Source: Bacteroidales bacterium UBA1722
Lineage (GTDB): Bacteria > Bacteroidota > Bacteroidia > Bacteroidales > UBA932
DNA: 16,439 nt
Direction: 5' to 3'
Assembly: GCA_002317435.1 (NCBI GenBank)
Contig: DCIQ01000135.1
Location: 17,624-34,062, forward strand
Notes under the pieces: generated by a model
The model's database searches: none
What the model was told of the DNA's origin: nothing
What the model saw: the letters and a program-made list of their open reading frames with translations, nothing else
Shown: piece after piece, positions 6,736 to 14,489 of the stretch
How the letters are laid out: each line of letters begins with the position of its first letter
How positions within the stretch are numbered: position 1 is the first letter of the stretch
Position numbers and translations under genes: made by a program

Positions 6736-8129
6736 TCCTTGAAATTCACCAGATAAAGTTTCTCGACGGCACGGGTCATCGCCGTATAGAGCCATTTCAG
6801 GTCATCCAGAGTGTATTCCCCGTTCCAGAAGGGATTGTCGATGAAGACACACCGCCACTGCCCTCCCTGGGATTTGTGGCAAGTGATGGCCGAAGCGTAT
6901 TTTATCTGCAGGGCATTGTAATACGGGTCCTCCCGGACGGCATCATTCCGCTTCTTCTTGGTGGGCAGATCACCGTAATCGGCATAAACGCCCTCATACA
7001 GCGCCTGCTGCATCTCCTGAGACAGCGAAGCGCTTTCGGAAGTCAGCGTATCCAGAATTATCTTGGCATCCAGCTCCACGTCCCCATAATCGGGAAAAGA
7101 GAGTGTGGCCTGTGCGAAATGGAGTCCGTAACGCTCTTCGTGATTTCTTATCCGCACAAGCTCGGCGATATCTCCGTTGGCGATGAAGTCGAGTTCCGGA
7201 ATCTCCTCCAGGAACTGATAGCAATTCTTCACCACCATCAGACGGTCTCCCCGGGAGAGCTGTTCCTCCCTGTTCAAGACAGTCCCTCGAATGCCGGCGT
7301 TATATCTGTTGGCCCGCTTGTTCGAACGGCACAGGACCACGGTCTCCTCTATGCCGTATTTCGAAATGGCATCGTCCAGCGCCTCCAGCAGTTCCCCGCC
7401 CTTTATCTTCTCGATATCGGAGAAACCTTCCGTCTCGAGCGGAGGGAGGGAACCTGTCTCTTCCTTCATTATGGAAACCCTCAGCCTCGTGGCATTATAA
7501 AGGATGCCCGACACCCGGGCCTGACGCACCACATCAGTCATCTTCACCACCTGAACCGGACCGAACCCCGACATATACCCCTCATCGAGAGCAGGCGAAC
7601 GCTCCGACATTATGGGCGGAAGCTGGGCATCATCCCCGATGAAGATTATCTTGTTGTCCGAATTCGAACGGACATAATCCATCAGATCTTCCAGCAGATT
7701 TCCGGAGCCGAATGCAGAAGAATCGGCGGCGACGTTTATGAGGGATGCCTCATCAACTATGAATACACAGTCACGCAGCTTATTGATATCGAGGCTGAAC
7801 ACTCCGACACCTCCGTTCATCGATTTCTGACGGTATATCTGCTTGTGGATGGTATGAGCCTTGGCTCCGGTATAGGTGGAAAGCACTTTCGCCGATCTTC
7901 CTGTCGGTGCCATAAGGCAATATTTCCTTTCGAAGGAAGAGAGCACCTTCACGAAGGCGGCCATCGCCGATGTCTTCCCTGTCCCCGCATACCCCTTGAC
8001 TATCAGAGTATCCCCGTCATCCGAGCACATGAAGGAAGAAAGCGTCCTGAATAACGTCTCCTGTCCCGGTGTCGGGGTGAAGGCGAACTCCGAAAGCAGT
8101 GATTCATATAGGAAATCGGCGACCGCCAT
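6732..8129 (-). CDS. RecD/Dda-like superfamily 1 ATP-dependent DNA helicase
   Basis: A 465-residue helicase of superfamily 1, close in size to phage T4 Dda and shorter than RecD or RecD2. Motifs in order: Walker A G46-Y-A-G-T-G-K-T53, motif Ia A-P-T-G-R-S-A near 74-80, Walker B V-F-I-V-D-E-A-S at 122-129, motif III F-I-G-D-D-A-Q-L-P-P-I at 163-173, motif V A-I-T-C-H-K-S-Q-G-G-Q-W at 414-425 and motif VI Y-T-A-M-T-R-A at 448-454. It should unwind DNA with 5'-3' polarity in the cytoplasm, probably in repair or replication restart; that polarity is inferred from the family. No RecB or RecC gene is nearby. It is the last gene of the surE-to-helicase cluster, 7 nt after trkH, and its TAG overlaps the convergent methyltransferase stop. 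Confidence 0.9.
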   Translation of the reverse strand: MAVADFLYESLLSEFAFTPTPGQETLFRTLSSFMCSDDGDTLIVKGYAGTGKTSAMAAFVKVLSSFERKYCLMAPTGRSAKVLSTYTGAKAHTIHKQIYRQKSMNGGVGVFSLDINKLRDCVFIVDEASLINVAADSSAFGSGNLLEDLMDYVRSNSDNKIIFIGDDAQLPPIMSERSPALDEGYMSGFGPVQVVKMTDVVRQARVSGILYNATRLRVSIMKEETGSLPPLETEGFSDIEKIKGGELLEALDDAISKYGIEETVVLCRSNKRANRYNAGIRGTVLNREEQLSRGDRLMVVKNCYQFLEEIPELDFIANGDIAELVRIRNHEERYGLHFAQATLSFPDYGDVELDAKIILDTLTSESASLSQEMQQALYEGVYADYGDLPTKKKRNDAVREDPYYNALQIKYASAITCHKSQGGQWRCVFIDNPFWNGEYTLDDLKWLYTAMTRAVEKLYLVNFKD

Positions 8130-8136
8130 ATCCGGA

Positions 8137-9585
8137 TTACTTGTTCTTGAAGAATACCGACATCAGCAGGAGAGGATATATCTCCACACGTCCGAGCAGC
8201 ATCTCTACAGTTAGGATTATCTTCGCCAGACCGCTGCACTGACCGTAATTCGCCATAGAGCCGTAATGCCCGAAAGCAGGTCCTATATTTCCGATGGATG
8301 CGATGGAAGAGGTGAACGAGTCCTGAAGATTCATTCCGGTCGCGGAAAGAGCCAGAGCCGAAAGCATCGCTATCAGAAGATACAACGCTATATAGACCGT
8401 CACGGAGACCGAAGCGTCCGAATCTATTATCTGATTTCCCACGCGGATGGGGATTACGGCATTCGGGTGGAGCTGCCTGTTCACCTGCACTTTCAGAGAC
8501 TTGATGAAAATCCACACCCTGTCCGCCTTCAGTCCTCCGGTGGTAGAACCTGCACAGGCACCCATAACGGAGAGGAGAATCAGCACCAATATGGAGAACG
8601 CCGGCCATACTGACGTATCCGCGGTGGCGAACCCGGAGCTGGTGCTGACCGATATCACCTGGAACGCAGCCTTGCGGAACGAGTCCCCCCAGGAGACGAC
8701 ATTGCCGCCTGCGGCTATCAGATTGATTGAGATGGTCACGGTGGAGATGGCCAGTACCAATATGTAGAACCTGATTACCGGATTCCGGAAAATCCGTCCC
8801 GAACGCTTGACCACCATGGCATATACCAGTCCGAAATGCAGTCCCGATATCAGCATGAAAATCATCGAGACCAATTCTATGGATAAAGAACCGTATGCGG
8901 CGACAGACGTGTTCTTGATGCTGAATCCTCCGGTAGCGGTTATGCTCATCGAATGATTCAATGCATCGAAGGCAGGCATGCCGGCCAACATCAGCGAGAT
9001 GAACGTAGTCACGAAAATGCCCATATACACCGAAATTATGACCTTCAGTGAATTTCTGGTCTTAAACCTGTAATTATCCTTCGAAAGGCTGGATATCTCC
9101 ATCTTGAACATCTTCATCCGGAAAGTACTCATCGCAGGAAGCACTATCAGCATAAATGCGACTACGCCCAGACCGCCGAGAAAATGGGAAGCGGAGCGAT
9201 AAAACAGCAGACCGGCGGGCAGCGCCTCCACGTCGGACAGGATGGTGCTTCCCGTGGTGGTGAAACCCGAAACGGACTCGAACCAGGCGTTCACTATAGA
9301 GAATTCCTCCCCCCAGAGAAGGTACGGAAAAGTCCCGAAGATACACGTCAGCAGCCAGGACAGGGAAGTAATGGCAAAACCGTCTTTCAGGGAGATGTCC
9401 TCGGAACTTCTGACGAATATGAGCGGGAAGAGACCCACCATCAGGGTGACAAGAGAACTGATCAGCAGCGCGGAAAAGGACGAATCCGCACCGTTCAGAG
9501 CCGACACCAGCACCGACATGAACATAATGGCCGATTCGAAGGAAAGGGCCATCCCGACATATTTTGATATCAGCTTATAATTCAT
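8137..9585 (-). CDS. trkH: TrkH-family potassium uptake membrane protein
   Basis: A 482-residue channel-like K+ transporter of the Trk/Ktr/HKT superfamily, built of four M1-P-M2 repeats. The four pore-loop filters are visible: G-F-T-T-T-G-S-T at 107-114, S-I-T-A-T-G-G-F at 214-221, S-T-S-S-G-F at 314-319 and I-G-N-I-G-P at 431-436. The C-A-G-S-T-T-G-G-L-K segment at 344-353, which forms the intramembrane gating loop in TrkH, is intact. It normally works with a cytoplasmic NAD/ATP-binding TrkA ring, which is not encoded in this window. The start overlaps the last 11 nt of the upstream HAMP-protein gene, so translation is probably coupled. One copy of the palindromic repeat encodes I290-A-A-G-G-N295 in an extracytoplasmic loop before the third pore segment. 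Confidence 0.94.
   Translation of the reverse strand: MNYKLISKYVGMALSFESAIMFMSVLVSALNGADSSFSALLISSLVTLMVGLFPLIFVRSSEDISLKDGFAITSLSWLLTCIFGTFPYLLWGEEFSIVNAWFESVSGFTTTGSTILSDVEALPAGLLFYRSASHFLGGLGVVAFMLIVLPAMSTFRMKMFKMEISSLSKDNYRFKTRNSLKVIISVYMGIFVTTFISLMLAGMPAFDALNHSMSITATGGFSIKNTSVAAYGSLSIELVSMIFMLISGLHFGLVYAMVVKRSGRIFRNPVIRFYILVLAISTVTISINLIAAGGNVVSWGDSFRKAAFQVISVSTSSGFATADTSVWPAFSILVLILLSVMGACAGSTTGGLKADRVWIFIKSLKVQVNRQLHPNAVIPIRVGNQIIDSDASVSVTVYIALYLLIAMLSALALSATGMNLQDSFTSSIASIGNIGPAFGHYGSMANYGQCSGLAKIILTVEMLLGRVEIYPLLLMSVFFKNK
8701..8718 (-). repeat. Copy of intragenic palindromic repeat inside trkH
   Basis: The minus strand reads ATAGCCGCAGGCGGCAAT, identical at 17 of 18 bases to the GH2 copy at 16385-16402 and in the same codon phase (I-A-A-G-G-N). 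It sits in a loop that should be variable in TrkH proteins. Confidence 0.5.
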
Positions 9586-10393
9586 CTGTATTCCTGAAAG
9601 AATTCCTGCTGTTAAGATGCTTGTTTTCTTCCACTATTTCCTGCACCATCTCATTTATCTCCTGTATCTGGTCGCCTCCCTTTTCGAACGAGACATTATA
9701 GATTCTGTTGAACTCCTTGTAGTCCTTCAGACCCGCATGGATTTTCATCAGGGGAGAAAGCACGAAGATGTTCAGGAAATATACGAACAGGAGCACTATC
9801 AGTATCGATGCGCTGATGGCCAGCACGGCCGGCATTATGGAACGGTAATACCTGTCATTCAGTTCATCATAGTTCGAGCTCAGGATATCCTGCGAAAGCG
9901 ATGAGAGAGTCTGGAGATATCCCTTCAACTTCAGATATATGGTCTCCACGCTCTCCTTGTACCAACTCACCTTGTCGGAATACTCTTCGAACCACATGTC
10001 CTCGACTCCGCCGACCACCTGCATATAGGCGGCATAGGCGTATCTGACGGAATCCACATAATGGTTTTCGGAGTCCACGGTTATATTCGAACTGATGAGG
10101 GACACATAGTTCCGGAACTGTTCATCTATCATATTCGCATCATTCACCCTCTTCAGTATGGTATCGTCATTCTTGAGGATATCCTGATTGAACCCCTCGC
10201 AAAGTTCGATGAGGTCATTCGAACTGTTGATACACTCCACGTTCTTCGCGATGAAAGTAGAGACATAGTCACTCATCCTCGAGAACTCCAGATATGCCAC
10301 ACCGGCCGAGAGAAGGAGCAGAACACTGATGACGACGGCCGCAAGATATACTTTTTCGCGGATGCTGTTGGCCAGATTCAGTCTGAAATTCAT
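9575..10393 (-). CDS. Two-TM membrane protein with periplasmic helical domain and degenerate HAMP, no output domain; overlaps trkH
   Basis: A 272-residue protein with a short cytoplasmic N-terminus, TM1 at about 15-37, an extracytoplasmic region of about 150 residues that looks fully helical (a four-helix-bundle sensor type), and TM2 at about 187-212. A C-terminal stretch at 209-260 starts S-P-L-M-K-I and carries D-Q-I-Q-E-I-N-E-M-V, resembling a HAMP linker and ending in a coiled coil. It stops 12 residues later, with no histidine kinase, cyclase or chemoreceptor tip. I do not recognise a named family. The architecture is that of a chemoreceptor or kinase input half. The gene starts 23 nt after dapF and its last 11 nt overlap the trkH start, which suggests a role with the K+ transporter. 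That link is inference from position. Confidence 0.75.
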   Translation of the reverse strand: MNFRLNLANSIREKVYLAAVVISVLLLLSAGVAYLEFSRMSDYVSTFIAKNVECINSSNDLIELCEGFNQDILKNDDTILKRVNDANMIDEQFRNYVSLISSNITVDSENHYVDSVRYAYAAYMQVVGGVEDMWFEEYSDKVSWYKESVETIYLKLKGYLQTLSSLSQDILSSNYDELNDRYYRSIMPAVLAISASILIVLLFVYFLNIFVLSPLMKIHAGLKDYKEFNRIYNVSFEKGGDQIQEINEMVQEIVEENKHLNSRNSFRNTDEL

Positions 10394-10416
10394 ATCAACC
10401 CTATTTTAATGATGAC

Positions 10417-11241
10417 TTAAATCTGTGCGGTGAACACTTCCTCCGCGGAACCGGTCAGCCAGATATCAGTATATGGTGCCCTGGATGAAGGACGGAATTC
10501 CACGAAAAGGTCATCCCGATTCGTTCTCACGTGACATTTCACGAGACCGTCATCTGCAGAGGTGAACACCGGAGCATTCACTCCATAACGGATATAGGTG
10601 GCGATGGCAGCAGCGATGACTCCAGTTCCGCAAGCCAGTGTCTCACCTTCGACACCTTTTTCGTATGTCCTGACCCGCAGCACATCATTCTGTATCTCCG
10701 CCCAGTTGACATTGGTCCCCACGGGTGAAAACGAAGGATCATACCGCCATCTGGGGCCTTCTTCCGCCAGATTCAGCTTCTCTATCCCTGACATCGAAGA
10801 AAGAACCAGATGCGGACATCCCGTATTCATATAAAGACCTTCCCAGAAAGGTTCCACCAGATGCACGTCATTCATTTTCAGTCTCACCTGCGAGCGGCGC
10901 CCGTCAGCCGACAGGACCTCCCCGGAATGAATGCCGTCCGGTGCTTCGAACACGAACCTGCCGTCCCCGCTCCGTGGACTGATACCGCGGGAAGCGGCGA
11001 AGGATATCACACAACGCCCCCCGTTTCCGCACATCATCCCCGAAGATCCGTCCGAATTATAATATTTCATCGAGAAATCATATTGGGAACTCCTGTCGAA
11101 AATGATCAGTCCGTCCGCCCCGATTCCGAAACGGCGGTCACACAGACGGCGGATTTCATCCTCCGTGAAAACCGCATTCCCGCCCCGTCCGTCTATCACG
11201 ACGAAATCATTTCCTGCTCCCTGATACTTATATACCTCCAT
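10417..11241 (-). CDS. dapF: Diaminopimelate epimerase
   Basis: A 274-residue cytoplasmic enzyme that interconverts LL- and meso-diaminopimelate, the last step before meso-DAP enters peptidoglycan or is decarboxylated to lysine. The two catalytic cysteines are present: C71 in M-C-G-N-G-G-R and C204 in A-C-G-T-G-V. Substrate-binding landmarks G-A-G-N-D-F at 8-13 and G-A-D-G-L at 41-45 are intact, and the length is normal. The start at 11241 (M-E-V-Y-K-Y-Q-G-A-G-N-D-F) is preferred over the ATG at 11277, since the family begins right before the Q-G-A-G-N-D-F motif. The chosen ATG lies one base after the lpxB stop (TAA-A-ATG), which points to coupled translation. Confidence 0.96.
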   Translation of the reverse strand: MEVYKYQGAGNDFVVIDGRGGNAVFTEDEIRRLCDRRFGIGADGLIIFDRSSQYDFSMKYYNSDGSSGMMCGNGGRCVISFAASRGISPRSGDGRFVFEAPDGIHSGEVLSADGRRSQVRLKMNDVHLVEPFWEGLYMNTGCPHLVLSSMSGIEKLNLAEEGPRWRYDPSFSPVGTNVNWAEIQNDVLRVRTYEKGVEGETLACGTGVIAAAIATYIRYGVNAPVFTSADDGLVKCHVRTNRDDLFVEFRPSSRAPYTDIWLTGSAEEVFTAQI

Positions 11242-11242
11242 T

Positions 11243-12385
11243 TTATTTCGAGTTGTTGTGTTGACATAACAGTTCATACATATCCTTCCCCACCCTGAAG
11301 GATGCGCCCGGACCTCCCATAAGAGACCTCATCTCGGCATAATCCCTCTTCATGGCGTCCCTGGCCGACGTGTCGGTGGTAAGCCGCACCATTTCCTCCG
11401 CCAGCGCCTGCGGGGTACATTCATCCTGAATCCACTCATTGAAGATTTTCCTGCCGAGAATCATAACGGCCAGCGAGATGGTGGTTATCCTGATCACATG
11501 TCTGGCGATCCAGATGGAGATGGCGCTGCCGCCATAGCACACCAGCTGGGGTGTATCCAGCATAGCGGCCTCCAGAGACGCTGTTCCCGAAGAGATGACA
11601 GCCGCATCCGAATGCCTGAGCACCGAATAGGTGTCTCCCTTTATAAGAGTGATATTCGGATGAGTGCCGTACTTTTCATCTTCTATGGAAGGAGCGGCGG
11701 CCACCAGGAACTGGTATCTTCCGGGATATTCCCTTTCCAGGATATCCGCCATCTCTTTCATCCTGGGAAGCAGAAAATCTATCTCCATTTTCCTGCTTCC
11801 GGGCAGAAGGGCTATGGCAGTCTTGTCCGGAAGACCGTATTTCTTCAGAAATTCATCGCGTGTCTGCGCCGCATTCGGATCGGCATTCATCCTGTCGAAG
11901 AGAGGATTTCCGAAATATCTGGCCGGCAGCCCCTTTTTCTCGAAGAACGGGACTTCGAAAGGGAATATGATATAGAGCATATCCAGATATTTCTTCATCT
12001 GCCTGACGCGGGATTCCTTCCAGGCCCACACCTTCGGGGAGATATAATAGAATACCTTCATACCGTGCCGCTTGGCGAACTTCGCCATCTTGAGGTTGAA
12101 TCCGGGATAGTCTATCAGTATCAGAACATCAGGACGATAGGAAAGTATATCCTGACGGCAGATTTTCATATTATCACTTATCTTGTCGAGTTTTCTGAGC
12201 ACTTCGACGAAACCGAGCACAGCCGTATCCTTGAAATGCCTTACCATCGTTCCTCCCACTTCAGCCATCAGATCACCGCCCCAGAAGCGGAATTCGCATT
12301 CCGGGTCCGCTTCCTTCAGCCCGCGCATCAGATTGGAGCCGTGCATGTCGCCGGAAGCCTCACCTGCTATGATATAATATTTCAT
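11243..12385 (-). CDS. lpxB: Lipid A disaccharide synthase (GT19)
   Basis: A 380-residue peripheral inner-membrane glycosyltransferase that joins UDP-2,3-diacylglucosamine and lipid X to give the tetraacyl disaccharide-1-phosphate of lipid A. Visible motifs: G8-E-A-S-G-D13, I-D-Y-P-G-F-N at 91-97, S-P-K-V-W-A-W at 116-122, L-P-G-S-R at 194-198, S-S-G-T-A-S-L-E at 265-272 and N-E-W-I-Q at 316-320. In the segment I-S-L-A-V-M-I-L-G-R (303-312) the position that, as I recall the family, is usually asparagine (as in S-L-P-N-L) is valine. It lies between surE (30 nt upstream) and dapF (1 nt downstream). Confidence 0.95.
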   Translation of the reverse strand: MKYYIIAGEASGDMHGSNLMRGLKEADPECEFRFWGGDLMAEVGGTMVRHFKDTAVLGFVEVLRKLDKISDNMKICRQDILSYRPDVLILIDYPGFNLKMAKFAKRHGMKVFYYISPKVWAWKESRVRQMKKYLDMLYIIFPFEVPFFEKKGLPARYFGNPLFDRMNADPNAAQTRDEFLKKYGLPDKTAIALLPGSRKMEIDFLLPRMKEMADILEREYPGRYQFLVAAAPSIEDEKYGTHPNITLIKGDTYSVLRHSDAAVISSGTASLEAAMLDTPQLVCYGGSAISIWIARHVIRITTISLAVMILGRKIFNEWIQDECTPQALAEEMVRLTTDTSARDAMKRDYAEMRSLMGGPGASFRVGKDMYELLCQHNNSK

Positions 12386-12415
12386 GTTTCCAATTGTACT
12401 GTCTGCTGTCCGGCA

Positions 12416-13222
12416 CTATTCTCCGGTGATCAGATCCTTCCAGTTGTCTTCGATATTCATTTTCTCGCGATAATCGGTAGTATCCACCCGCAGAGGCACC
12501 ACCGTGACATATCCGTCCAGAGCCAGTCTGTGGTCACCGTCCCCTCCTTCGGGTTCGAGATCTTCAAACGTTCCCGACATCCAGAGGTGTTCACCGTATT
12601 CGACGCTGTACCGTTTCGAATACTCCCTTATCCATCTGCCCCTGCCCCGGCGTGCGGTCCTGATTCCTTTCACCGAGGAAGCAGGCATATCGGGGAAATT
12701 TATATTCAGATACGTATCGGGGCTTATCCGATAGGTCCCGTCGAACAGTTTCGAGAGAATCTTTCTGCCATATTCCTCCACGGCACTCATATCACACTGT
12801 TCATCGTGGGTGCAGACGGAGAAGCCTACGGACGGGACACCGTACAGGGTGCCTTCGGCACAAGCGCCCAACGTTCCCGAATAGATGGCCGCCACGGAGC
12901 AGTTCGAACCGATGTTCACACCGGAGAACACGAAGTCGGGCATATCCGATTCCTCATACCTGAACATATCGTTCAGGCCGGCTTTCACGCACGAGACGGG
13001 AGTTCCGCTGAACGACCACCAGTCTATACCGTCTTCCTTTCCCATATGTTTCATATAGAGAGGCTGTTCGAGGGAAAGTGCGGCGGACATGCCGGACTGG
13101 ACCCGCGCGGGAGCCACCACGGTGACGTCACCGAATTCCTTCAGCATATCGGCGAAGACTCTGATGCCACGGGAATCGACACCGTCGTCATTGGTCAGCA
13201 GGAATCTGGGATTTTTCTTCAT
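12416..13222 (-). CDS. surE: 5'/3'-nucleotidase SurE
   Basis: A 268-residue metal-dependent phosphatase that removes phosphate from nucleoside 5'- and 3'-monophosphates and, in some bacteria, acts on short polyphosphate. Metal and active-site residues are in place: N11-D12-D13 in L-L-T-N-D-D-G, S43 in Q-S-G, the G-T-P motif at 73-75 and N103 in S-G-V-N-I-G-S-N. The start at 13222 is chosen because the -7 box at 13244-13251 overlaps the alternative ATG at 13246, and because GAGG lies 8 nt before ATG 13222, an unusually clear ribosome binding site for this window. It heads the six-gene minus-strand cluster. Confidence 0.95.
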   Translation of the reverse strand: MKKNPRFLLTNDDGVDSRGIRVFADMLKEFGDVTVVAPARVQSGMSAALSLEQPLYMKHMGKEDGIDWWSFSGTPVSCVKAGLNDMFRYEESDMPDFVFSGVNIGSNCSVAAIYSGTLGACAEGTLYGVPSVGFSVCTHDEQCDMSAVEEYGRKILSKLFDGTYRISPDTYLNINFPDMPASSVKGIRTARRGRGRWIREYSKRYSVEYGEHLWMSGTFEDLEPEGGDGDHRLALDGYVTVVPLRVDTTDYREKMNIEDNWKDLITGE

Positions 13223-13243
13223 TTTAACCTCATTAGTCCTATG

Positions 13244-13251
13244 CAAAGATA
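13244..13251 (-). promoter_or_regulatory. Predicted -7 box of the surE-lpxB-dapF-trkH cluster
   Basis: Minus strand TATCTTTG matches TAnnTTTG exactly, 22 nt before the surE start. The -33 element is not obvious. Its -33 region overlaps the opposing gap promoter. Confidence 0.45.
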
Positions 13252-13272
13252 AGCAGTTTCAAATAAAATAAT

Positions 13273-13280
13273 TACATTTG
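13273..13280 (+). promoter_or_regulatory. Predicted -7 box of gap
   Basis: TACATTTG matches TAnnTTTG exactly and is identical to the box upstream of the MBL-fold gene. It predicts a leader of about 80 nt. No good -33 TTTG is seen; the expected -33 position falls on the surE -7 box. Confidence 0.5.
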
Positions 13281-13286
13281 CACGAT

Positions 13287-13323
13287 TTTTAAGTCGTCCC
13301 CCACAGAAGGGGCTGACTTGAAG
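13287..13323 (+). promoter_or_regulatory. Stem-loop in the gap 5' leader and A/U-rich ribosome site
   Basis: TTTTAAGTC pairs with GACTTGAAG (9 bp with two G-U pairs). After a 2-nt internal bulge on each side, CCCC pairs with GGGG around a short loop. It begins just after the predicted transcript start of gap. Downstream of it, the 25 nt before ATG are almost free of G and rich in A and T, as is common before highly translated Bacteroidota genes. The hairpin may stabilise the mRNA or act as a regulatory leader; the role is inferred. Confidence 0.45.
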
Positions 13324-13366
13324 CATTTGACAGAAAACTAGTTTAACTTTTTTAATAATCACAAAA

Positions 13367-14371
13367 ATGGCAAAAGTAAAAGTTGGTATCAACGGATTCG
13401 GCCGCATCGGTCGTATGGTTTTCCGTGCAGCAGTTGAAAACTTCAACAATGACATCGTAGTAGTAGGTATCAATGACCTCCTCGATCCCGATTATCTGGC
13501 ATACATGCTCAAGTATGATTCAGTACACGGACAGTTCAACCACGAAATCAAGGTTGACGGTAACTATATGATCGTTGACGGTAACAAGATTCAGGTTTTC
13601 GCTGAAAAGGATCCCGCTAACATCACTTGGGGTGCCCTCGACGTAGACGTAGTAGTGGAATCGACCGGTTTCTTCCTCACTGAAGAACTCGCTTCAGCCC
13701 ACCTGAAAGCCGGTGCCAAGAAGGTCATCATGTCCGCTCCTTCGAAAGACGCCACTCCCATGTTCGTTTACGGTGTGAACCACGAGACCTATGCCGGTCA
13801 GAAGATCATCTCAAACGCTTCCTGCACCACCAACTGTCTGGCTCCCATCTCCAAGGTTCTGAACGACAAGTTCGGTATCGTTCGCGGTCTCATGACTACG
13901 GTACACGCTGCCACAGCTACCCAGAAGACCGTTGACGGTCCTTCTAAGAAAGACTGGAGAGGCGGTCGCGGTATCCTCGAAAACATCATCCCTTCATCTA
14001 CAGGTGCTGCCAAGGCTGTAGGTAAAGTTCTCCCCGTCCTGAACGGCAAGCTTACCGGTATGAGCCTCCGCGTTCCCACTTCTGACGTAAGTTTCGTTGA
14101 CCTTACCTGCGAACTCGCCAAGCCCGCCAATTATGATGAGATTTGCGCTGCCATGAAGGCCGCTTCAGAAGGCGAACTCAAAGGCGTTCTCGGATACACC
14201 GACGAAGCAGTCGTATCCACCGACTTCCGTAACGATGCCCGCACTTCCATCTTCGACGTCAAGGCCGGTATCCAGCTCGATCCCACCTTCGTTAAGGTTT
14301 GCGCATGGTACGATAACGAATGGGGTTACTCTAACAAAGTCCTCGAAATGGCCAAGGTTATCAGCAAGTAA
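13367..14371 (+). CDS. gap: Glyceraldehyde-3-phosphate dehydrogenase, type I
   Basis: A 334-residue glycolytic enzyme that oxidises glyceraldehyde 3-phosphate to 1,3-bisphosphoglycerate with NAD. The N-terminal dinucleotide fold starts G-I-N-G-F-G-R-I-G-R at 7-16. The N36-D37 pair at the end of the second strand is typical of NAD-preferring forms. The catalytic cysteine is C153 in A-S-C-T-T-N-C-L-A-P and the catalytic histidine is H180 in T-T-V-H. The C-terminal W-Y-D-N-E-W-G-Y motif is intact. Codon use differs from its neighbours: I see no ATA and no AGG in frame and there is much GGT, GCT and CGT, as expected for very high expression rather than for recent transfer. It is a single-gene unit with its own promoter and terminator. 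Confidence 0.98.
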   Translation: MAKVKVGINGFGRIGRMVFRAAVENFNNDIVVVGINDLLDPDYLAYMLKYDSVHGQFNHEIKVDGNYMIVDGNKIQVFAEKDPANITWGALDVDVVVESTGFFLTEELASAHLKAGAKKVIMSAPSKDATPMFVYGVNHETYAGQKIISNASCTTNCLAPISKVLNDKFGIVRGLMTTVHAATATQKTVDGPSKKDWRGGRGILENIIPSSTGAAKAVGKVLPVLNGKLTGMSLRVPTSDVSFVDLTCELAKPANYDEICAAMKAASEGELKGVLGYTDEAVVSTDFRNDARTSIFDVKAGIQLDPTFVKVCAWYDNEWGYSNKVLEMAKVISK

Positions 14372-14391
14372 TTCTGACACCACCATAACTG

Positions 14392-14422
14392 AAAGGAGCG
14401 GCCGCTGCGCCGCTCTTTTTTT
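14392..14422 (+). terminator. Intrinsic terminator of gap
   Basis: GAGCGGC, loop CGCTGC, GCCGCTC is followed directly by seven T. The stem can extend outward by an AAAG/TTTT pairing with a G-U pair. It lies 20 nt after the gap stop codon. Confidence 0.92.
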
Positions 14423-14472
14423 ATCTTGACTTATTCCCGCCGGCAGATGGAACTTACGAAAACCTACAATAT

Positions 14473-14484
14473 GTCACCGGTGAC
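14473..14484. promoter_or_regulatory. 12-bp perfect palindrome, possible operator upstream of GH2 gene
   Basis: GTCACCGGTGAC is a perfect palindrome about 31 nt upstream of the GH2 -7 box, close to the expected -33 region. The position would suit an activator or repressor site. No regulator gene is present in the window to match it. Confidence 0.3.
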
Positions 14485-14489
14485 GACCA

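Noticed and set aside
6876..8054. 392-codon open frame on the plus strand inside the helicase gene
   Set aside because: It is antisense to a helicase with all motifs intact. No domain or promoter supports it.
11242..11277. Upstream start for dapF at 11277
   Set aside because: It would overlap the lpxB end and add residues not seen in the family. ATG 11241 directly precedes the conserved Q-G-A-G-N-D-F segment.
11498..13252. 584-codon open frame on the plus strand across lpxB and surE
   Set aside because: It lies wholly antisense to two well-supported genes, has no recognisable domain, and is explained by the codon pattern of those genes.
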